A stretch of 64,000 nt of DNA from Hymenobacter aerilatus. Its GTDB lineage: Bacteria > Bacteroidota > Bacteroidia > Cytophagales > Hymenobacteraceae. Under the pieces are notes generated by a model. The model was not told the DNA's origin, made no database searches, and was given only the letters and a program-made list of their open reading frames with translations. The translations under genes were made by a program, and so were the position numbers. The stretch spans positions 1,840,501-1,904,500 of the forward strand of contig NZ_CP095053.1 of the NCBI RefSeq assembly GCF_022921095.1, in the 5' to 3' direction. Positions 1 to 8,777 of this stretch are shown piece by piece. Within the stretch, counting starts at the first letter, position 1, and every line of letters begins with the position of its first letter.

Positions 1-1501
1 ACAACCGAATGTGCATGCCGTCCACGTCGGCATCGGTGGCGATTACTACGCGGTTATAGCGCAGGTTTTCAATGCCTTCCTCGATATTGAGGGCATGTTG
101 CAGCAAGTTAAATTCCTCGTTTTCATACACCACCTTTTTCTTCAACCCAAAGCAGTTCAGCGGCTTCCCGCGCAAGCTGAACACCGCCTCGGTTTCCACG
201 TTGCGGCTCATGGTGATGGAGCCCGAAGCCGAGTCACCCTCCGTGATGAACAGGGTAGTAAGTTGCTCGTTGTCGTGCTTGTTTTCACCGAAGTGTAGGC
301 GGCAGTCGCGGAGCTTGCGGTTGTGCAGGTTAGCTTTCTTAGCGCGCTGGTTGGCCAGTTTTTTCACGCCAGCCATGTCTTTACGTTCCCGCTCGCTCTG
401 CTCGATGCGCTTCTTGAGGGCTTCTTTGGTATCGGGGTTCTTGTGGAGGTAGTTGTCGAGGTGCTCCTTCACAAAGTCCAGGATGAAGCCGCGCACCGTC
501 GGGCCGTCGGGACCCATGTTGAGGCTGCCCAGCTTGGTCTTGGTCTGGCTCTCGAACACCGGCTCCTGCACCCGCACCGATATAGCACCAATAACCGACG
601 CCCGAATGTCAGCCGCATCGTAGTCTTTGCCGAAGTGCTCACGCACGGTTTTCACCAGGGCCTCGCGGAAGGCGGCCAAATGCGTGCCGCCCTGGGTAGT
701 GTACTGGCCGTTGACAAATGAGTAATGCTCCTCGCCGTAGTCATTGCCGTGGGTAAGGGCAAGCTCAATATCCTCGCCCTTCAAGTGGATGATAGGGTAG
801 CGCAGGCTCTCCTCGTCGGTCTTATGGCGCAGTAGGTCCAGCAGACCATTTTCGGAGAGATACTTCTGGCCGTTGAAGTTGATGGCCAAGCCCGCATTGA
901 GGTAGCAGTAGTTACGGATCTGGCTTTCCAGATACTCCGGAATGAAGCGGTAGTTCTTAAAGATGGTATCGTCGGGCTCAAAAACCATCAGCGTGCCGTT
1001 GCGCTGACTGGTTTTCACCGGCTTGGGGTTTTTCTGCAGCTCCCCGCGGGCAAATTCGGCGCTTTTCTGTTCGCCGTCGCGGGTGCTTTGCACCAAGAAG
1101 TAATTGCTGAGCGCATTCACAGCCTTGGTCCCTACCCCGTTCAGCCCTACCGACTTCTGGAACACCTTGCTATCGTACTTACCGCCGGTGTTGATCTTGC
1201 TGACCACATCTACCACTTTACCCAGCGGAATGCCACGACCGTAGTCGCGTACCTGCACGCGGGTGTCCGTAATCTTCACTTCAATGGTGCGGCCGTAGCC
1301 CATCACGTGCTCATCGATGCAGTTGTCGATGACTTCCTTCACCAGCACGTAAATACCATCGTCGGCGGCCGAGCCGTCGCCGAGCTTGCCAATGTACATA
1401 CCCGGCCGCAGGCGGATGTGCTCGCGCCAGTCGAGGGAGCGAATGCTATCCTCGTTGTAGGCGTGGGCGGGCGGTGCGAGGGGAAGTTGTTCGTCGGCCA
1501 T
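1..1501 (-). CDS. parE: DNA topoisomerase IV subunit B (5' part, runs off the window)
   Basis: ATP-binding subunit of the type IIA topoisomerase that decatenates daughter chromosomes. About 500 codons are visible from the ATG whose complement lies at 1499-1501; the 3' end lies beyond base 1. The N-terminal GHKL ATPase region reads RPGMYIG and [10 protein letters not shown], followed by a glycine-rich KINTGGKYD loop. The Toprim acidic motif ITEGDSASG is near residue 420 and the metal-binding DADVDG near residue 492. EGDSASGS with [11 protein letters not shown] fits Bacteroidota ParE better than GyrB, which usually reads EGDSAGG, but GyrB cannot be fully excluded without the C-terminus. It is divergent from the transporter at 1726. 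Confidence 0.93.
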   Translation of the reverse strand, partial: MADEQLPLAPPAHAYNEDSIRSLDWREHIRLRPGMYIGKLGDGSAADDGIYVLVKEVIDNCIDEHVMGYGRTIEVKITDTRVQVRDYGRGIPLGKVVDVVSKINTGGKYDSKVFQKSVGLNGVGTKAVNALSNYFLVQSTRDGEQKSAEFARGELQKNPKPVKTSQRNGTLMVFEPDDTIFKNYRFIPEYLESQIRNYCYLNAGLAINFNGQKYLSENGLLDLLRHKTDEESLRYPIIHLKGEDIELALTHGNDYGEEHYSFVNGQYTTQGGTHLAAFREALVKTVREHFGKDYDAADIRASVIGAISVRVQEPVFESQTKTKLGSLNMGPDGPTVRGFILDFVKEHLDNYLHKNPDTKEALKKRIEQSERERKDMAGVKKLANQRAKKANLHNRKLRDCRLHFGENKHDNEQLTTLFITEGDSASGSITMSRNVETEAVFSLRGKPLNCFGLKKKVVYENEEFNLLQHALNIEEGIENLRYNRVVIATDADVDGMHIRL

Positions 1502-1725
1502 AAAAACAGTTAAAAGCAAATTTGAGGTAAAATAACACAGAAAATCGGCCTTTTTTCGCAAGGGTGCGTAAAGGCCGGCACGGGCGGGCTCTGCTGTATT
1601 TTGCCATTAAAAAGCGAATGGCATTAGCAAAACCTAACTGAACCATTCATGGTTCACGCCGAAGTCTCAAATGTAGCCATTTTGAGGCTATTTTCCCACT
1701 CCAACTCTCCCAATTTTATTAGCCA

Positions 1726-2904
1726 ATGTTACCCCATTCCAATAATTTTAATGCCCCACGCCATACAGCGCCATCCGCTGAAGTGAAGCAGTCGTCGGTG
1801 GTACACTACACGTTTGTGCTCATTGGCCTCTCGTTGCTGGTGTTTGTGCTGCACAAGCTTGATGGTATCATTTTGCCCATTGCTTTCTCGGCTTTGCTAG
1901 CTGTTCTGCTACTGCCGGTTTGTCGGCGGCTAGAAGTCTGGGGCCTTTCACGCGTCTTAGCTATCGTGGTGTGCTTGCTGCTGGTCGTAACCCTGCTGAT
2001 TGGGCTGTTTTACGTCTTCGGTACACAGCTTATGCAATTCCGCAACGAGATACCGCTGTTTCAGCAGAAGCTGGCGCAGTACTTCGATCAGCTACAACAA
2101 ATGCTCAGCTCCCGCTTTGGCTTTCAGCCCATTAGCAAAGACCAGGTAATTGATCAGTCGCTGGAAACATTGAAAAATCGTGCAGGCGGCTGGCTGGGCA
2201 CTACCCTAGATACCACTACCAGCGTGCTGAGCGTAGTAACGCTGATTCCTATCTACATTTTCTGCCTGCTGTACTACCGCGACCATATGCGGCAGTTTCT
2301 GTTTCGCTTTGTGACGCCCGACAAGCGTACATCGGTGCTGAATACCATGGATAGCATCCAGACGGTGGTGCAAGCCTACATCTCTGGCCTACTTACGGTA
2401 ATTGTGATTGTGGCCGTGCTGAACGCCATTGGCCTGCTGATCCTAGGGGTAAAGTTTGCCATCTTCTTCGCCATTTTCGCCTCGGTACTGGCTGTTATTC
2501 CGTTCATCGGCATCTTCATTGGGGCGGCTTTGCCTACCTTGATTACCCTAGTAGAAACCGGCTCACCGTTGAAAGCCCTGGGCGTTATTGGTGTTTTTGC
2601 GTTTGTACAGTTCCTCGAAGGCAATTTTATCACGCCTACCATCACGGGTTCTAAGGTGAGCATCAACCCCATGGCCGCCATTATTGCACTGATTTTGGGT
2701 GGGGAGCTATGGGGCACGCCGGGCATGATTCTGAGCATTCCGCTGACGGCCGTGCTCAAGGTGATTTTTGACGCTTCGAAGTCGACGGAGCCGTGGGGCT
2801 TTCTGCTGGGCGATGTGGCCGATGGCGAAGACAACCCCGATAAACACAAGGGCCAGCCGGGTTTCTTCGGCCGTATGTGGCAACAACTTTCGGGCAAATC
2901 GTAA
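1726..2904 (+). CDS. AI-2E family transporter (PerM/YdiK-like membrane protein)
   Basis: Polytopic inner-membrane protein of 392 aa, of usual length for the AI-2E/DUF20 (PerM) family. Hydrophobic segments occupy roughly residues 28-95, 150-185 and 215-340. A central soluble part (about 95-150) carries the amphipathic QKLAQYFDQLQQML stretch. The C-terminal half has family-typical PFIG and the motif GSKVSINPMAAIIALILGG. Members have been linked to autoinducer-2 export and to Na+/H+ exchange; the substrate here cannot be read from sequence. It stands alone between divergent parE and a small four-helix protein, and ends in a soluble charged tail of about 35 residues. Confidence 0.88.
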   Translation: MLPHSNNFNAPRHTAPSAEVKQSSVVHYTFVLIGLSLLVFVLHKLDGIILPIAFSALLAVLLLPVCRRLEVWGLSRVLAIVVCLLLVVTLLIGLFYVFGTQLMQFRNEIPLFQQKLAQYFDQLQQMLSSRFGFQPISKDQVIDQSLETLKNRAGGWLGTTLDTTTSVLSVVTLIPIYIFCLLYYRDHMRQFLFRFVTPDKRTSVLNTMDSIQTVVQAYISGLLTVIVIVAVLNAIGLLILGVKFAIFFAIFASVLAVIPFIGIFIGAALPTLITLVETGSPLKALGVIGVFAFVQFLEGNFITPTITGSKVSINPMAAIIALILGGELWGTPGMILSIPLTAVLKVIFDASKSTEPWGFLLGDVADGEDNPDKHKGQPGFFGRMWQQLSGKS

Positions 2905-2988
2905 CCCGACCATAACCGCGTTAGTATAAAGAGCACAGCTGCAACGGCAGCACTTATCCATCTCTTCCAACACCAAAATACTACAGCT

Positions 2989-3453
2989 ATGGCTGCTATC
3001 ACCGAAAAAACTGCACGTGCTTACAACGACCTCGTAGAAATCAACGAAACGGGTGCTAAAGGCTATCAGGAAGCCGCCGAGGGTGTATCGAACCCACAAT
3101 TGAAATCAGAATTCACCCAGTTGAGCCAGCAGCGCGCTCAGTTTGCTAGCGAACTGAAACAACATGCCAGCCAATATGGCATCCAGACGGAACAGGAAGG
3201 CACCATTGAGGGTGCTGTAGCCGACGCCGCTGCGGCCGTACACCGCGGCTGGATCAATCTGAAATCGGCTATTACAGGCCAAGATGAAAACGCCATTCTG
3301 GGCGAAGCCGAAACCGGCGATGCCACGGCACTGAAAGCCTACGAAACGGCTCTGAGCGCAGAAGGCCTGCCCCAGGATGCCAAAAGCCTGATTCAGCAGC
3401 AGCACGGCCAGATTTTGGCCGCCAAAAACAAAATCACCTCTTTGAAGAAGTAG
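2989..3453 (+). CDS. DUF2383 / PA2169-like four-helix-bundle protein
   Basis: Soluble all-helical protein of 154 aa without signal peptide. The sequence shows four amphipathic helices: residues 3-30 (LNDLVEINETG-like start), 38-65, 75-105 and 115-152. The opening (ARAYNDLVEINETGAKGYQEAA) and the late VHRGWINLKS match the ferritin-like DUF2383 family often found as a stress-induced small protein in Gram-negatives. Its molecular function is not established. The gene is monocistronic, 84 bp after the transporter, and is followed at once by a strong intrinsic terminator. Confidence 0.8.
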   Translation: MAAITEKTARAYNDLVEINETGAKGYQEAAEGVSNPQLKSEFTQLSQQRAQFASELKQHASQYGIQTEQEGTIEGAVADAAAAVHRGWINLKSAITGQDENAILGEAETGDATALKAYETALSAEGLPQDAKSLIQQQHGQILAAKNKITSLKK

Positions 3454-3482
3454 AGTTTGCTCTAGAAGCAGATTCATTCTTG

Positions 3483-3514
3483 AAGCGGCTCGCACTATGC
3501 GGGCCGCTTTTTTT
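3483..3514 (+). terminator. Rho-independent terminator after the DUF2383 gene
   Basis: GC-rich stem AAGCGGCtCGC / GCGgGCCGCTT with a short loop is followed by a run of seven T. It lies 30 bp after the stop codon. Confidence 0.85.
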
Positions 3515-3565
3515 GTGCGCCTACCCTTGCTAGGTAGCTACCGCGCGTGCAACCTTCCGGGGTCG

Positions 3566-3573
3566 TATCTTTG
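3566..3573 (+). promoter_or_regulatory. Candidate Bacteroidota -7 box TATCTTTG
   Basis: TATCTTTG matches the TAnnTTTG element used by the Bacteroidota primary sigma factor, about 45 bases before the TTG start of the exonuclease/GIY-YIG gene. No clear TTG -33 element is seen. Confidence 0.4.
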
Positions 3574-3618
3574 TTACCAATCCGGTTAGCATTGTACCGA
3601 CTTTATCAGTAGCCGCTT

Positions 3619-5088
3619 TTGTACGCCATCATCGACCTTGAAACCACCGGCGGGCAGCCTACCCAGGACCGCATCACGGAAATAGCCATCTTCATCCACG
3701 ATGGCGAGAAAATCGTGGACCAATACAGCACATTGCTGAATCCGGGCCGGCAAATTCCGTTTTTTATCACGCAGCTCACGGGCATTAACGACGAGATGGT
3801 GCGGGATGCGCCGCGCTTTCATGAGGTGGCGCGCAAGGTGGTGGAGATGACCGAGGGCTGCGTGTTTGTGGCCCACAACGTGCGCTTCGACTACTCCTTT
3901 CTGAAGAAGGAGTTTGCCGACTTGGGCTATAACTACTCGCGCAAGACACTGTGCACGGTGCGCCTGAGCCGCTCCCTGATTCCGGGACAGCCCAGCTACA
4001 GTCTGGGCAAGCTGTGCCAGAATATCGGGATTCCGCTGCAGGATAGGCACCGCGCCGCCGGCGACGCCCACGCCACGGCTATTTTGTTTGATAGACTTCT
4101 CAAAATCAGCCAGCAAGATGAGGCCCTGCAAGCGCCCGGCACGTCGGCGGCCGATACGCTGGCGGCGGTAGATGCGGTGGCGCCCGCCGGCAAGAAGCCC
4201 AGCGCCCGCAAGGTGAAGGCCGTACAAGAGGCTATCAAAACGGCGCTGCTGCCACCGTTGATTACCCCCCAAAAGGTGGCGTCCCTACCCCAGGAGGCGG
4301 GCGTATACTACTTCCATAACGAAGCGGGCGAGGTGATTTACGTGGGCAAGAGCATCAACATCTATAAGCGCATTCAGCAGCACTTTGCGGTGGACTACAA
4401 GTCGCGCAAGAGCCTGGAGTTTAAGAATTCCATTGCGGATATCACCTGGGAATTGACAGGCTCGGAGTTGGTGGCGCTGCTCTACGAGTCGCACGAGATT
4501 AAGCGTTTGAAACCGCTGTACAATCGTGCCCAGCGACGCTCGGTGTTTCCGGCGGGTATTTTCCTACGCACCGACGAAAACGGCTACAAACACCTCTATT
4601 ACGGCCGCGCCGATGACCACAGCGAATCGCATCCACTCATTGCGCTGGGCAACCAGTTTAAAGCCAAAGGTTTCCTGTTTCACAAGGTTGCGAAGTTCAA
4701 CTTGTGCCAAAAGCTATGCGACCTGTACAAAACAACGGGTTCATGCTTCGACTACCAGGTGCATCGCTGCAAGGGCGCCTGCGTGGGCCTGGAGTCGCCT
4801 GAGGAGTATAACCAGCGGGTAGAGCAGGCCATTGAGTCGTTCACCTATGAGCACGGCTCGTTTGTGGTGATTGGGCCCGGCCGCACACCCTTCGAGCAAA
4901 CCATTGTAGTGGTAGAAAATGGCCGCTACCTGGGTTTCGGCTACGTAGACGATACCTTCTCGGCACGCCGACTGGATGATTTCAAGGAGGTCATCACGCG
5001 CTACAACGACAACAAGGACGTGCAGCAGATAATCCGCCAATACGTCCGCACCAAACGCCGCGGAGAGAAGGTGAAGGTGTTTAAGTAG
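3619..5088 (+). CDS. DnaQ-like exonuclease fused to a GIY-YIG (UvrC/Cho-like) nuclease
   Basis: Two-nuclease fusion of 489 aa. Residues 1-160 form a DEDDh 3'-5' exonuclease: D6 and E8 (IDLETTGG), D91 (NVRFDYSF), H144 and D149. After an Ala-rich linker (about 165-215), residues 223-300 form a GIY-YIG domain with GVYYF and IYVGKS, as in UvrC and Cho. The rest (300-489) contains C-rich LCQKLCDLY and VHRCKGACVG, as in Cho-like proteins. Similar fusions are often annotated as DNA polymerase III epsilon subunit-like. A repair role is likely by family. The start is TTG with no better upstream ATG; a TATCTTTG box lies upstream. Confidence 0.88.
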   Translation: MYAIIDLETTGGQPTQDRITEIAIFIHDGEKIVDQYSTLLNPGRQIPFFITQLTGINDEMVRDAPRFHEVARKVVEMTEGCVFVAHNVRFDYSFLKKEFADLGYNYSRKTLCTVRLSRSLIPGQPSYSLGKLCQNIGIPLQDRHRAAGDAHATAILFDRLLKISQQDEALQAPGTSAADTLAAVDAVAPAGKKPSARKVKAVQEAIKTALLPPLITPQKVASLPQEAGVYYFHNEAGEVIYVGKSINIYKRIQQHFAVDYKSRKSLEFKNSIADITWELTGSELVALLYESHEIKRLKPLYNRAQRRSVFPAGIFLRTDENGYKHLYYGRADDHSESHPLIALGNQFKAKGFLFHKVAKFNLCQKLCDLYKTTGSCFDYQVHRCKGACVGLESPEEYNQRVEQAIESFTYEHGSFVVIGPGRTPFEQTIVVVENGRYLGFGYVDDTFSARRLDDFKEVITRYNDNKDVQQIIRQYVRTKRRGEKVKVFK

Positions 5089-5108
5089 TAAGGTAGTGAA
5101 GTGAAAAA

Positions 5109-5218
5109 GCGTGTGTCATCCTGAGCGCAGCGAAGGACCTTATAACAGTAGAACGAGTCGTTGATACGCCTGTCGTTCTACTGTTATAAGGTCCTTCGCT
5201 GCGCTCAGGATGACACGC
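5109..5218. repeat. REP/BIME-like inverted repeat, family 1, copy A
   Basis: Two arms of about 46 bases (5111-5156 and 5173-5218) are almost perfect reverse complements; the arm begins GTCATCCTGAGCGCAGCGAA. The loop carries ACGAGTCGTTG, the reverse complement of the CAACGACTCG core in other copies, so this copy is inverted relative to them. It lies between convergent genes and may also act as a bidirectional terminator. Confidence 0.85.
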
Positions 5219-5255
5219 ATTTTTTACTAACCATTTCAAGATTTCTCGACTTCAC

Positions 5256-6866
5256 CTAATACAACCGATGGCGGAGGAGCCAGCCGGTGCCGTCGAACTC
5301 GTTGGCGGCGGGTTGGTAGTCTTGCACTTTAATGGCTTTGCCTACCTCCACGGTGTTGCCATCGTTGCTGTTATACATAACGATGCGGTTGGAAGTAGTA
5401 GCCTGGGGCTGCTGCTGACGGATGGTATCCTGCCCGGCGCCGTCATAAATATGGATGGCAATGCGCGCATCGGGTAGGCCATTGATTTCGAATACGTCGT
5501 TGCCGCCCAGCCCGAATAGTTTGATGGAGCGCGTATCGCGGGCATTGAACACGCGCTGGCCAATGAGGGTAGGCGACTGATTAGGTGTAGCTCGATATAC
5601 GCGCACGCGCACCTGCCCGGCCCCAGCTGGCTCCACCACAAACCGCTCCGGCTCGTCGGTGCCGGGAATTTCTACATCGCGGGCGAGTAGCTCGTAGAAT
5701 TTGTCTGCTACAGCGGGCAGCTGGTCGCGGCGGTGGCGTAGCTTCTCGGTAAATTCCTCGCCCGATAGCGCATAGATTTCCGGTGGCCATACTTGCAGCG
5801 AGCGGCGAATTATGTCGTCGGTGAGGCGCTGGCGCAGGGAATCGGCTACTTTCCGGAAATCCTCGGCCGACAAGTATACCAGCAAAGACTTATCCATGGG
5901 GCGGGCGGCGCGGTTGAGGCCCTCCACATCAGATAGCCGAATGTTTTTGTGAAAGCTCTGGTAGTTGCTTTTGATCCAGCCGATGATGTGCGTCATCAGC
6001 CCATCGTCAAACTTGAAAAACGCGTGGTCCCGGTCGCGGGGAATGGCTTGGTAGCGCACGGTGCTGTCGGGGGTAGGAAAGCTGGCCCAGCGCCACTGGT
6101 CTTCGCGGCGGCTCCAGTCGCCCAGCCACATATCAAACAGACGCGAGCGAAGGTACTGCCGGGCATCGACGTGGTAGCGTGAGCTGGCTACCAAGTTAGT
6201 AAAGACCTTGCGCGAGCTTTGCACCTTGGCCGATTGTCCGAAGCTGCGCACGGTGCTCTGGTCGCCGTCGGGGCGCTCTTCTAGCAGGTAGAGCGCATTG
6301 GCATAGTCTTTCCGAAACTTACCCAAAGCAGGGTCATCGCCCAAGTAGCCCAGAATAGGATTGGTATGGTATACGCCCGCTGCCTGGGCCAGCACCGGCA
6401 CAATAAAAGCACCGTAGGGATGAATCACGCTGGTTTGGTCCTTCATCAGCCGGCCAATGGGGCCATTCTGCAAGCGGGGGGGTAGGGCCTTGGTGGCATC
6501 TTTGTCCACGGAGCGCAGCACATACTCCACACCGTTGCGGTCCACCAAGCGCAGGTTTTTGGTTTGGAAGCTACCGCCGGCCTGCACCGGCGTAAGGCCA
6601 CCGGGCACTACCGTACTCAAATTAAACACGCGCACTGGCACAGGCGTGGCCCACTCCTTCCGGTAGTGGCGGCCCCAAAAAAACTTGTGGGTGCGGCTAC
6701 GTGCGTAGTGGGCACCCGCCGCTACCTCTACCACCGAGTCGGGGCCAATAGTAGGCGGCGCAAGCGCCTCCTTGGGCGCGGGTGAGGCACACGAGGTATC
6801 CAGAAGCGTACACAGCACACCCGTTATCAGAAGCTGAAAACGTTGTGAAGAACAAAAGACGGACAC
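5256..6866 (-). CDS. Putative lipoprotein with FAM20C/HipA-like kinase motifs, probably catalytically dead
   Basis: Protein of 536 aa from a GTG start. An N-terminal hydrophobic segment ends at Cys26 (LLDTSC), a plausible lipobox. It aligns along its length with the divergent paralog at 7022. Shared blocks are EYVLRSVDKD (K122), LLEER (E196/E197), GDWSRREDQWRW (249-260) and IPRDRDHAFFKFDDG (278-288), followed by a Gly/Asp region (LFGLGGNDVFEI, YDGAGQDTI). The order Lys, Glu, D-R-H, D-x-D recalls FAM20C/HipA/CotH-type kinases; this is inference. Here the DRH of the paralog is SRR (S252, R254), so the putative catalytic Asp is missing. From recall, similar domains in Bacteroidota often precede an outer membrane barrel, absent here. 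Confidence 0.6.
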   Translation of the reverse strand: MSVFCSSQRFQLLITGVLCTLLDTSCASPAPKEALAPPTIGPDSVVEVAAGAHYARSRTHKFFWGRHYRKEWATPVPVRVFNLSTVVPGGLTPVQAGGSFQTKNLRLVDRNGVEYVLRSVDKDATKALPPRLQNGPIGRLMKDQTSVIHPYGAFIVPVLAQAAGVYHTNPILGYLGDDPALGKFRKDYANALYLLEERPDGDQSTVRSFGQSAKVQSSRKVFTNLVASSRYHVDARQYLRSRLFDMWLGDWSRREDQWRWASFPTPDSTVRYQAIPRDRDHAFFKFDDGLMTHIIGWIKSNYQSFHKNIRLSDVEGLNRAARPMDKSLLVYLSAEDFRKVADSLRQRLTDDIIRRSLQVWPPEIYALSGEEFTEKLRHRRDQLPAVADKFYELLARDVEIPGTDEPERFVVEPAGAGQVRVRVYRATPNQSPTLIGQRVFNARDTRSIKLFGLGGNDVFEINGLPDARIAIHIYDGAGQDTIRQQQPQATTSNRIVMYNSNDGNTVEVGKAIKVQDYQPAANEFDGTGWLLRHRLY

Positions 6867-7021
6867 GTACTAGAGAATTAAGTAATCGGACGAAGGGCAG
6901 CCTACATCATTCTGCTCGTCCGTATACCCCAACCAGGCAGTAGCGGTTGTACAATTAGAGTTGACTTTTCTGTTCTGCTTGCGTTTAAGGGGCTACCTAT
7001 CCCTCTCTTTGGTTCTTTTCT
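6867..7021. promoter_or_regulatory. Divergent promoter region of the kinase-like lipoprotein pair
   Basis: A 155 bp gap between the GTG start on the minus strand and the ATG start on the plus strand must hold both promoters. No clear TAnnTTTG box could be assigned on either strand, so the shared control is inferred from geometry only. Confidence 0.4.
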
Positions 7022-8623
7022 ATGTTCTACCGCTACTTATTGGGCGGCGCATTGCTGACCGGTATAGCAGGTTGCGCCCACCATAACACCTTTTTTCAGC
7101 GCGATGCGCGGGTGCTGCCGCCCCCTACCTCCGCCCTACCCCCCGGTACCGACTCGGTGCTGGCTACGGCCGGGCGGCACTACCAGCGTAGCGGCTTTCA
7201 TAACCTTTTCTTTGGCAAGCACTACCGGCAGGTGTGGGCCACGCCCGTGCGGGTGCCCGTCCTGAACCCTGCTAACGAGTTGGGCGGCCTGACATTTGAA
7301 AAGCGCGGCGGTGGCTTTCAAACTATCAGTGCTACCCTAGAAAGTCCCACAGGGCGCGAGTACGCCTTGCGCACGCTCGATAAGGACCCATACCAAACCC
7401 TACCCAAGGTGCTGCGCCACACGTTTGTGCTGACGCTCGTGCGCGATGCTACCTCGGCCGCTAATCCCTATGCGGCCCTCACGGTGCCACCCTTGGCGCA
7501 GGCCGCGGGCATCCCGCATACCCACCCGCGTATTTTCTACGTGCCCCGCACGGAAACCAATTTGGGCACCGCAACCGACGACATGCAAGGCAAGCTGGTG
7601 ATGTTGGAGGAGAAATTCAACGGCGAAGAAAACCTCACCCCGGACTTTGGCGATGCCATTGATCTGGTTGATACAGATGAGGTATTGGCCCAGCGCTTCA
7701 CCTCCCCTACCTACCAAATCGACCAGATAGCCTTTGCACGAGCGCGCTTGTTGGATATTCTAATAGGTGACTGGGACCGGCACGAAGGCCAATGGCGGTG
7801 GGCTGAGTATAAGCAGAACGGGCGCACGATCTACCGCCCCGTACCCAAAGACCGCGACCAAGTGTATTTTCGGTTTGATGATGGGGTGATTCCTTGGCTG
7901 ATGTCGCGGAAGTGGGCCGTGCGCAAGTTCCGTACGTTTCGGCCGCGCTACGAAGACATCCCCGGCACTGTACGAAACGCACACTTTCTAGACACCCGCG
8001 CCCTACCCGAAATCACAGCGGCGCAGTTTCAGCAGCTAGCTGCTGATCTGCAAAAGCGCCTCACCGACTCGGTTATTACCGAGGCCGTGCGCCAAATGCC
8101 ACTGCCCATCTATGCGCTAGAAGGCGACTACATTGCCAAGTCGTTGCGGGCGCGCCGGGAGGCGCTGCCCGACGCCGCCCGAGAGTTCTACCAGCTACTA
8201 GCCAAGCACGTAGAGGTGGTAGGTACTGACGAGCCCGAACGCTTCGTACTGGAGCGCCTTTCCGACTCCACCACCCGCGTGAGCGTGTACCGCCTACCCC
8301 AGAAAAAGAAGCAAAAGGCAGATCCTCAGCCCTATTACCAACGCACGTTTCGTACGCAGGACACCAAAACCATTACGTTCTACGGCCTGCGCGGCGAGGA
8401 TGAGTTTGTGGTGCGCGGCAACGTCAACAAGGGCATTCGTCTCAACATCCGCGGTGGCCCTAACGAGGATACCGTCATTGATTCGTCGCGGGTAGGCGGT
8501 TGGGGAAAGAAAACGTTTTACTACGACACCAAGCGCGGCAACAACTTCACCAAAGGCCCCAGCACCGCTGACCGCCGCCGCCGCGGCGTCTCCTCCCATG
8601 CTTATGATCGGGAAGGATACTAG
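7022..8623 (+). CDS. Putative lipoprotein with intact FAM20C/HipA-like kinase motifs
   Basis: Protein of 533 aa with a short signal peptide ending in the lipobox LTGIAGC (Cys18). It is the full-length paralog of the protein encoded divergently at 5256. Putative kinase landmarks are K121 (LRTLDKDP), E196/E197 (VMLEEK), GDWDRHEGQWRW at 249-260 with D252-R253-H254, and PVPKDRDQVYFRFDDG at 273-288 (D277, D279), compatible with a metal-binding D-x-D. The C-terminal third has FYGLRGEDEF and RGGPNEDTV, Gly/Asp-rich turns. The family is often labelled hypothetical or surface-antigen-associated; a kinase role is inference from motif order. Export as an envelope lipoprotein is well supported. Confidence 0.65.
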   Translation: MFYRYLLGGALLTGIAGCAHHNTFFQRDARVLPPPTSALPPGTDSVLATAGRHYQRSGFHNLFFGKHYRQVWATPVRVPVLNPANELGGLTFEKRGGGFQTISATLESPTGREYALRTLDKDPYQTLPKVLRHTFVLTLVRDATSAANPYAALTVPPLAQAAGIPHTHPRIFYVPRTETNLGTATDDMQGKLVMLEEKFNGEENLTPDFGDAIDLVDTDEVLAQRFTSPTYQIDQIAFARARLLDILIGDWDRHEGQWRWAEYKQNGRTIYRPVPKDRDQVYFRFDDGVIPWLMSRKWAVRKFRTFRPRYEDIPGTVRNAHFLDTRALPEITAAQFQQLAADLQKRLTDSVITEAVRQMPLPIYALEGDYIAKSLRARREALPDAAREFYQLLAKHVEVVGTDEPERFVLERLSDSTTRVSVYRLPQKKKQKADPQPYYQRTFRTQDTKTITFYGLRGEDEFVVRGNVNKGIRLNIRGGPNEDTVIDSSRVGGWGKKTFYYDTKRGNNFTKGPSTADRRRRGVSSHAYDREGY

Positions 8624-8644
8624 CGAGTGAGCGAGTGAAAAGAC

Positions 8645-8752
8645 GTCTGTCCTCCTGAGCAGCGCGAAGGAGCTTATCACGTAAGCACGACCGTCGTGAC
8701 AACGACTCGTTCAGGCGTGATAAGGTCCTTCGCGCTGCTCAGGAGGACAGAC
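8645..8752. repeat. REP/BIME-like inverted repeat, family 1, copy B
   Basis: Arms of 37 bases (8645-8681 and 8716-8752) pair with few mismatches; the arm begins GTCTGTCCTCCTGAGCAGCG. The loop holds CAACGACTCGTTCAGGCGTG. It starts 22 bp after the stop of the lipoprotein gene and lies between convergent genes. Confidence 0.85.
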
Positions 8753-8777
8753 TTATTTTATTCTCAATTTCTCCGCT

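Noticed and set aside
1..1501. gyrB instead of parE
   Set aside because: EGDSASGS with [11 protein letters not shown] fits Bacteroidota ParE; GyrB usually has EGDSAGG. The final decision needs the missing C-terminus.
2376..3002. Open frame of 208 codons on the minus strand
   Set aside because: It is antisense to the AI-2E transporter 3' half, whose membrane pattern is clear.
5109..5218. CRISPR array built from the repeated TCATCCTGAGC unit
   Set aside because: Copies are scattered over more than 30 kb, are inverted pairs rather than direct repeats with spacers, and no cas gene is present.
7022..8623. HipA toxin of a HipBA system
   Set aside because: There is no HipB-like antitoxin, and the protein has a lipoprotein signal peptide; only the motif order, not the full HipA sequence, is similar.
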